Shown: positions 61,045-64,000 of the stretch, in pieces | Layout: the number at the start of each line of letters is the position of its first letter | Position numbering within the stretch: the stretch's first letter is position 1 | Source of the DNA: Carallia brachiata | Lineage: Eukaryota; Streptophyta; Magnoliopsida; Malpighiales; Rhizophoraceae | Direction of reading: 5' to 3' | Length of the DNA stretch: 64,000 bases | NCBI GenBank assembly: GCA_021464245.1 | Contig: JADCRB010000030.1 | Location: forward strand, 4,067,195-4,131,194 | Notes under the pieces: generated by a model | The model's input: the letters and a program-made list of their open reading frames with translations, nothing else | What the model was told of the DNA's origin: nothing | Databases searched by the model: none | Made by a program: the position numbers and the translations under genes

Positions 61045-63060
61045 AGATAAAAAAAACCTGAAGTTTGTGATAATTTAATACAAAATAAATAACACTAATA
61101 ATATTTAACGGTTTATGTATTTTTATTTTCTTAATAAATTTAATTATCTAATAATTTATATTACTTTATAATTATTTTAAAATTAAATGAAGTTATTGAG
61201 TTTTTTTTCATACAAAATTTGGCTGCTCACCAAGCGCCGGGAACCTGAGGGAGTGTAGTAGACCAAACCAATTAAAATATAAAATGCATCGTAGAATTTA
61301 ACAGTTCTAAGCGCATGACTATGTATCAAAAATTTTTAATTTTAATTAGGTTCATTCACAGCGAAGTGGCCACATAATAATTTCACCACAAATAAATATA
61401 TTTTTTTTTTGTTTACCTTTGTTACATTTTGTTGTTTTGACATATGCGAAAGAAATGGCACTACATGATTATCAATTGCAAAGTTGTGAACCACATTGTT
61501 AGTTGTGATTATCAATCAAACTAATAAAAGTGTACAATTCGGATATTTTTGTATTTTTCATTTTCGAGTGTGATTTTATGATCATGGCTAAGGACATATC
61601 CATTGAAGTAGATTCTTCTTTCTAATCAATCAAAACCTCTTCCCATACTGTACAAGTTTCTTCCAAAGCTGACGGCCTTCTTCACCCATTTTGATTTTAC
61701 TCGATTTAGTATTATTTTCATTTGCATGTAATAAAATGTAATAAAATCTTATTGTTGTTTTTTTTTATTATTGATTGAAAAGAATTTCCTTGCTACCATC
61801 TCATAAATCAATTGAAATTCATACTAAAAGGACGATAATTTCATAAAATCTTCCAAACAAAACAAAAACAAAAACCTGACCAGGATGCTAACCCAGGCCT
61901 GGCACGACCGGTTAAAGACTTCTCTTTTTTCTTACATTTGAATTATAGTCTATTTTTGTGCTTAATTTTCAATAGGATTTTTTAATCAGTTTCTTCAACA
62001 AACAAAAACAAAAACATACGCACGTGAAGGACCTTTCTTAACTAACTGCTCACTTTCATTTTCTATTTATCTATGAATTTAATCTTCCAGCACAAAGTTG
62101 TTTTGGTCCTTACGAACCATTTATCCAAAAAAGTTTCTAAGGATGGGGAAAAAAAAAAAAAAAAAACACAGTGCCCACATTAATTTTTTCATTAGTCACA
62201 ATTGCCTCAATTCACAGTCTATTAATGATAGGTGATTAGAATGTAAACATATTTCTCTTTACTTAAAACCTTTCTTTTAATGGCTCATGTTCAGAAATCC
62301 TACCCTCCATCTATGCCTGAGGAATGCATAAGCTGACCATTTTTCTTACACTTTGGCAAGTTTCTCCAGCTACTTAAATGATTGGAAAAATTCAATGATA
62401 AAAGAAAATTGCACTACACTACCTAATCATGAATTCAAGCTACCACCATCATACTATAATTCGGCCAATCATCTAAGATATGATTTGAACCTATTAGTAT
62501 TCGCGTACGAATTGTGATGCTCTTGAATTATAACCTCATAATGCTGAAATTTACATATTCTGTAAACATGTTATACAACAGACAGGATTTGTGGGGATGT
62601 ATTTTCCCACTCATTTACATGAGAGGGGGTGGGGGGGACAAGTCACAACCGGTAAGCTATGGTTCAGGACTTAAAAAACCAAAACTGGCAGTATAATTAC
62701 GGTGTACGGAGAGTACTTGCCTCAAAACAGAACATCTCTAGCGAGAAAACTGAAGCCCCAATGCGTCTCCATTCCTACGATGAGTAACATCCCAAATCTG
62801 TTTCAGTCTTCAACTTTTTGCACCTCTCTGCGAACGTAAAACGTCCAGGAACATTAGCACAAGATGCAGCATGTCAAGCTACATAAGGGGGAAAAACCGG
62901 ATTAGGAAGATCAGACAAAACAAAGATTCATTTGCGATCAAAGCTATGGCAGAAAGTCGTACATGTACAAGGTATGTCGAGAAAGGTAGCAATCAGGCAA
63001 GACCCCATCAACGACCAAATTGAACGAACGTCAAAAACACACATTCTCACATTAGAGTGT
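61045..63060. other. Intergenic DNA and probable 3' UTR of a minus-strand gene
   Basis: AT-rich to about 62500. 62700-63060 is more even in composition and lies just downstream (on the minus strand) of a probable terminal exon, so it is probably 3' UTR. Confidence 0.4.
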
Positions 63061-63144
63061 TCATGAATTAGGATTTGTTGGTGGATCGTCCTTCAAACCC
63101 TTTGAGAGAAGATCATAGTTGATTGATGCAAGCTGTGAGAGATT
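63061..63144 (-). CDS. Probable terminal exon of an unidentified gene
   Basis: On the minus strand a polypyrimidine tract and TTTCTAG acceptor precede an 84-nt exon that reads NLSQLASINYDLLSKGLKDD then PPTNPNS and stops at TGA (63061-63063). The length is exactly 28 codons with phase 0. The peptide looks like a real C-terminus, but I do not recognise the family. Upstream exons would lie to the right, and I could not identify any with confidence before 64000. Confidence 0.45.
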   Translation of the reverse strand, partial: NLSQLASINYDLLSKGLKDDPPTNPNS

Positions 63145-64000
63145 CTAGAAACAAAAGTAAAAGGAAAATGGTGAGACGGTAGCAAAATCATCATGCATGA
63201 AGTGCCCTCCTGTAAAACAGCATTAAATGGGCAAAAATGATTTAGTTTTAACACATACAATCCTTTCTTCGTAGTGCTATTGAGAGCATGAAGCTACAGA
63301 TTTCTTTTCACAACAACCATACCTTAAAATTAATTTCTTTATTCTAACCATACCTTAAAATTAATATCTTTGTTCTAACTCAAAAAAATAATAACAAATT
63401 AACACCACTTGCAGCTGGTTAAAAGCGACTAGGCAAACCCTTAAGTTCATATTTTTCCAGATTGGAGATTATTTAAACAAAAAGGAAGATAATATACAAA
63501 TTTTTTACTTTGTATAAAACTAAATTCCACCAAAATTATACTCCAGATTTCCAAGGATCTAAAATTTATTTATTTCTAACAGATAAAAATAGATTCTAAC
63601 GAAAGAACTTACAAGTCAATCAAAAGACATATAGTCCAACAAGTACTCATTCAAGCGTTCATAACTTGAAACAGGGAAAAAAATCACATCAAGTACTGTT
63701 CACCCATTTCGACCATTAGAAGTTATTGGGCGTCTTGAACCAATTAAGCCTTACATTTTTTTGGAACTTGCATGAGTGAAACTATTTTTTATCCTTCCTT
63801 TTCCATTTTTCGTCCCTTTTTCATTTCCACTTTCACTTTTATTGCATTTTTCTTTTTCAAAATCAGCAACCATTGACAAATGTAGTCACCTCAGAAATTT
63901 TGATCACCAGAAGGCATGTTTTTTAAATTTTTGTGCGAAGGAACCACAACAAATTATCTACGCTGGGGGGTTTGTAAACCTTAACAGATATTTAAGAAAG
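63145..64000. other. Probable intron of the minus-strand gene
   Basis: Includes a two-copy tandem repeat; no exon identified. Confidence 0.3.
63315..63376. repeat. 31-bp tandem duplication
   Basis: Two adjacent copies of AACCATACCTTAAAATTAAT followed by WTCTTTRTTCT; period 31, two mismatches. Confidence 0.9.

Overview
This window is nuclear DNA from a flowering plant, almost certainly a eudicot. The genes are split by short GT-AG introns, intergenic DNA is very AT-rich with long A/T runs, and every recognisable protein belongs to a plant family: PPR, cytosolic GS1, LRR-III receptor kinase, ENP1/bystin, TURAN-like ALG1. There are no bacterial operons, CRISPR arrays or viral genes. I do not name a species.

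Layout from left to right. 1-1718 (-): remnant of a KUP/HAK/KT potassium transporter that runs off the left edge and lacks an internal coding block; a small SINE sits in its intron. 2523-4154 (+): intronless PPR protein. 7090-9711 (-): sugar-phosphate/phosphate translocator of the At3g14410 type with a disrupted 3' end. 11291-17524 (+): ALG1-type beta-1,4-mannosyltransferase in 16 exons with a one-base frame problem. 18611-18922: a SINE with an 18-bp target-site duplication. 19433-25309 (-): bystin/ENP1 in 11 exons, whose last intron has the hallmarks of a U12-type AT-AC intron. 29257-32807 (+): cytosolic glutamine synthetase in 12 exons, with two copies of one short inverted-repeat element around its first exons. 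About 34.85-36.9 kb: a less AT-rich, transposon-like block. 43144-44467 (+): plant Nudix hydrolase in 5 exons. 56006-58656 (+): LRR receptor-like kinase with HGN in place of HRD. 63061-63144 (-): probable last exon of a gene that continues leftward out of the read-out part.

The rest is AT-rich intergenic DNA with several short terminal-inverted-repeat elements (41775-42281, 49123-49250, 52342-52716, 59231-59545, 60552-61044), microsatellites and small tandem duplications. The genes are unrelated housekeeping and signalling functions (N-glycan assembly, ribosome biogenesis, nitrogen assimilation, transport, RNA processing in organelles); nothing suggests a cluster or a joint pathway.

The most notable signals are the AT-AC intron in bystin, three GC-AG introns in two genes, lesions confined to the translocator, ALG1 and KUP loci, and several dispersed repeat elements with clear inverted arms or target duplications. 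I did not find a convincing new biological system. Exon boundaries were derived by hand from splice sites, phase and protein continuity.
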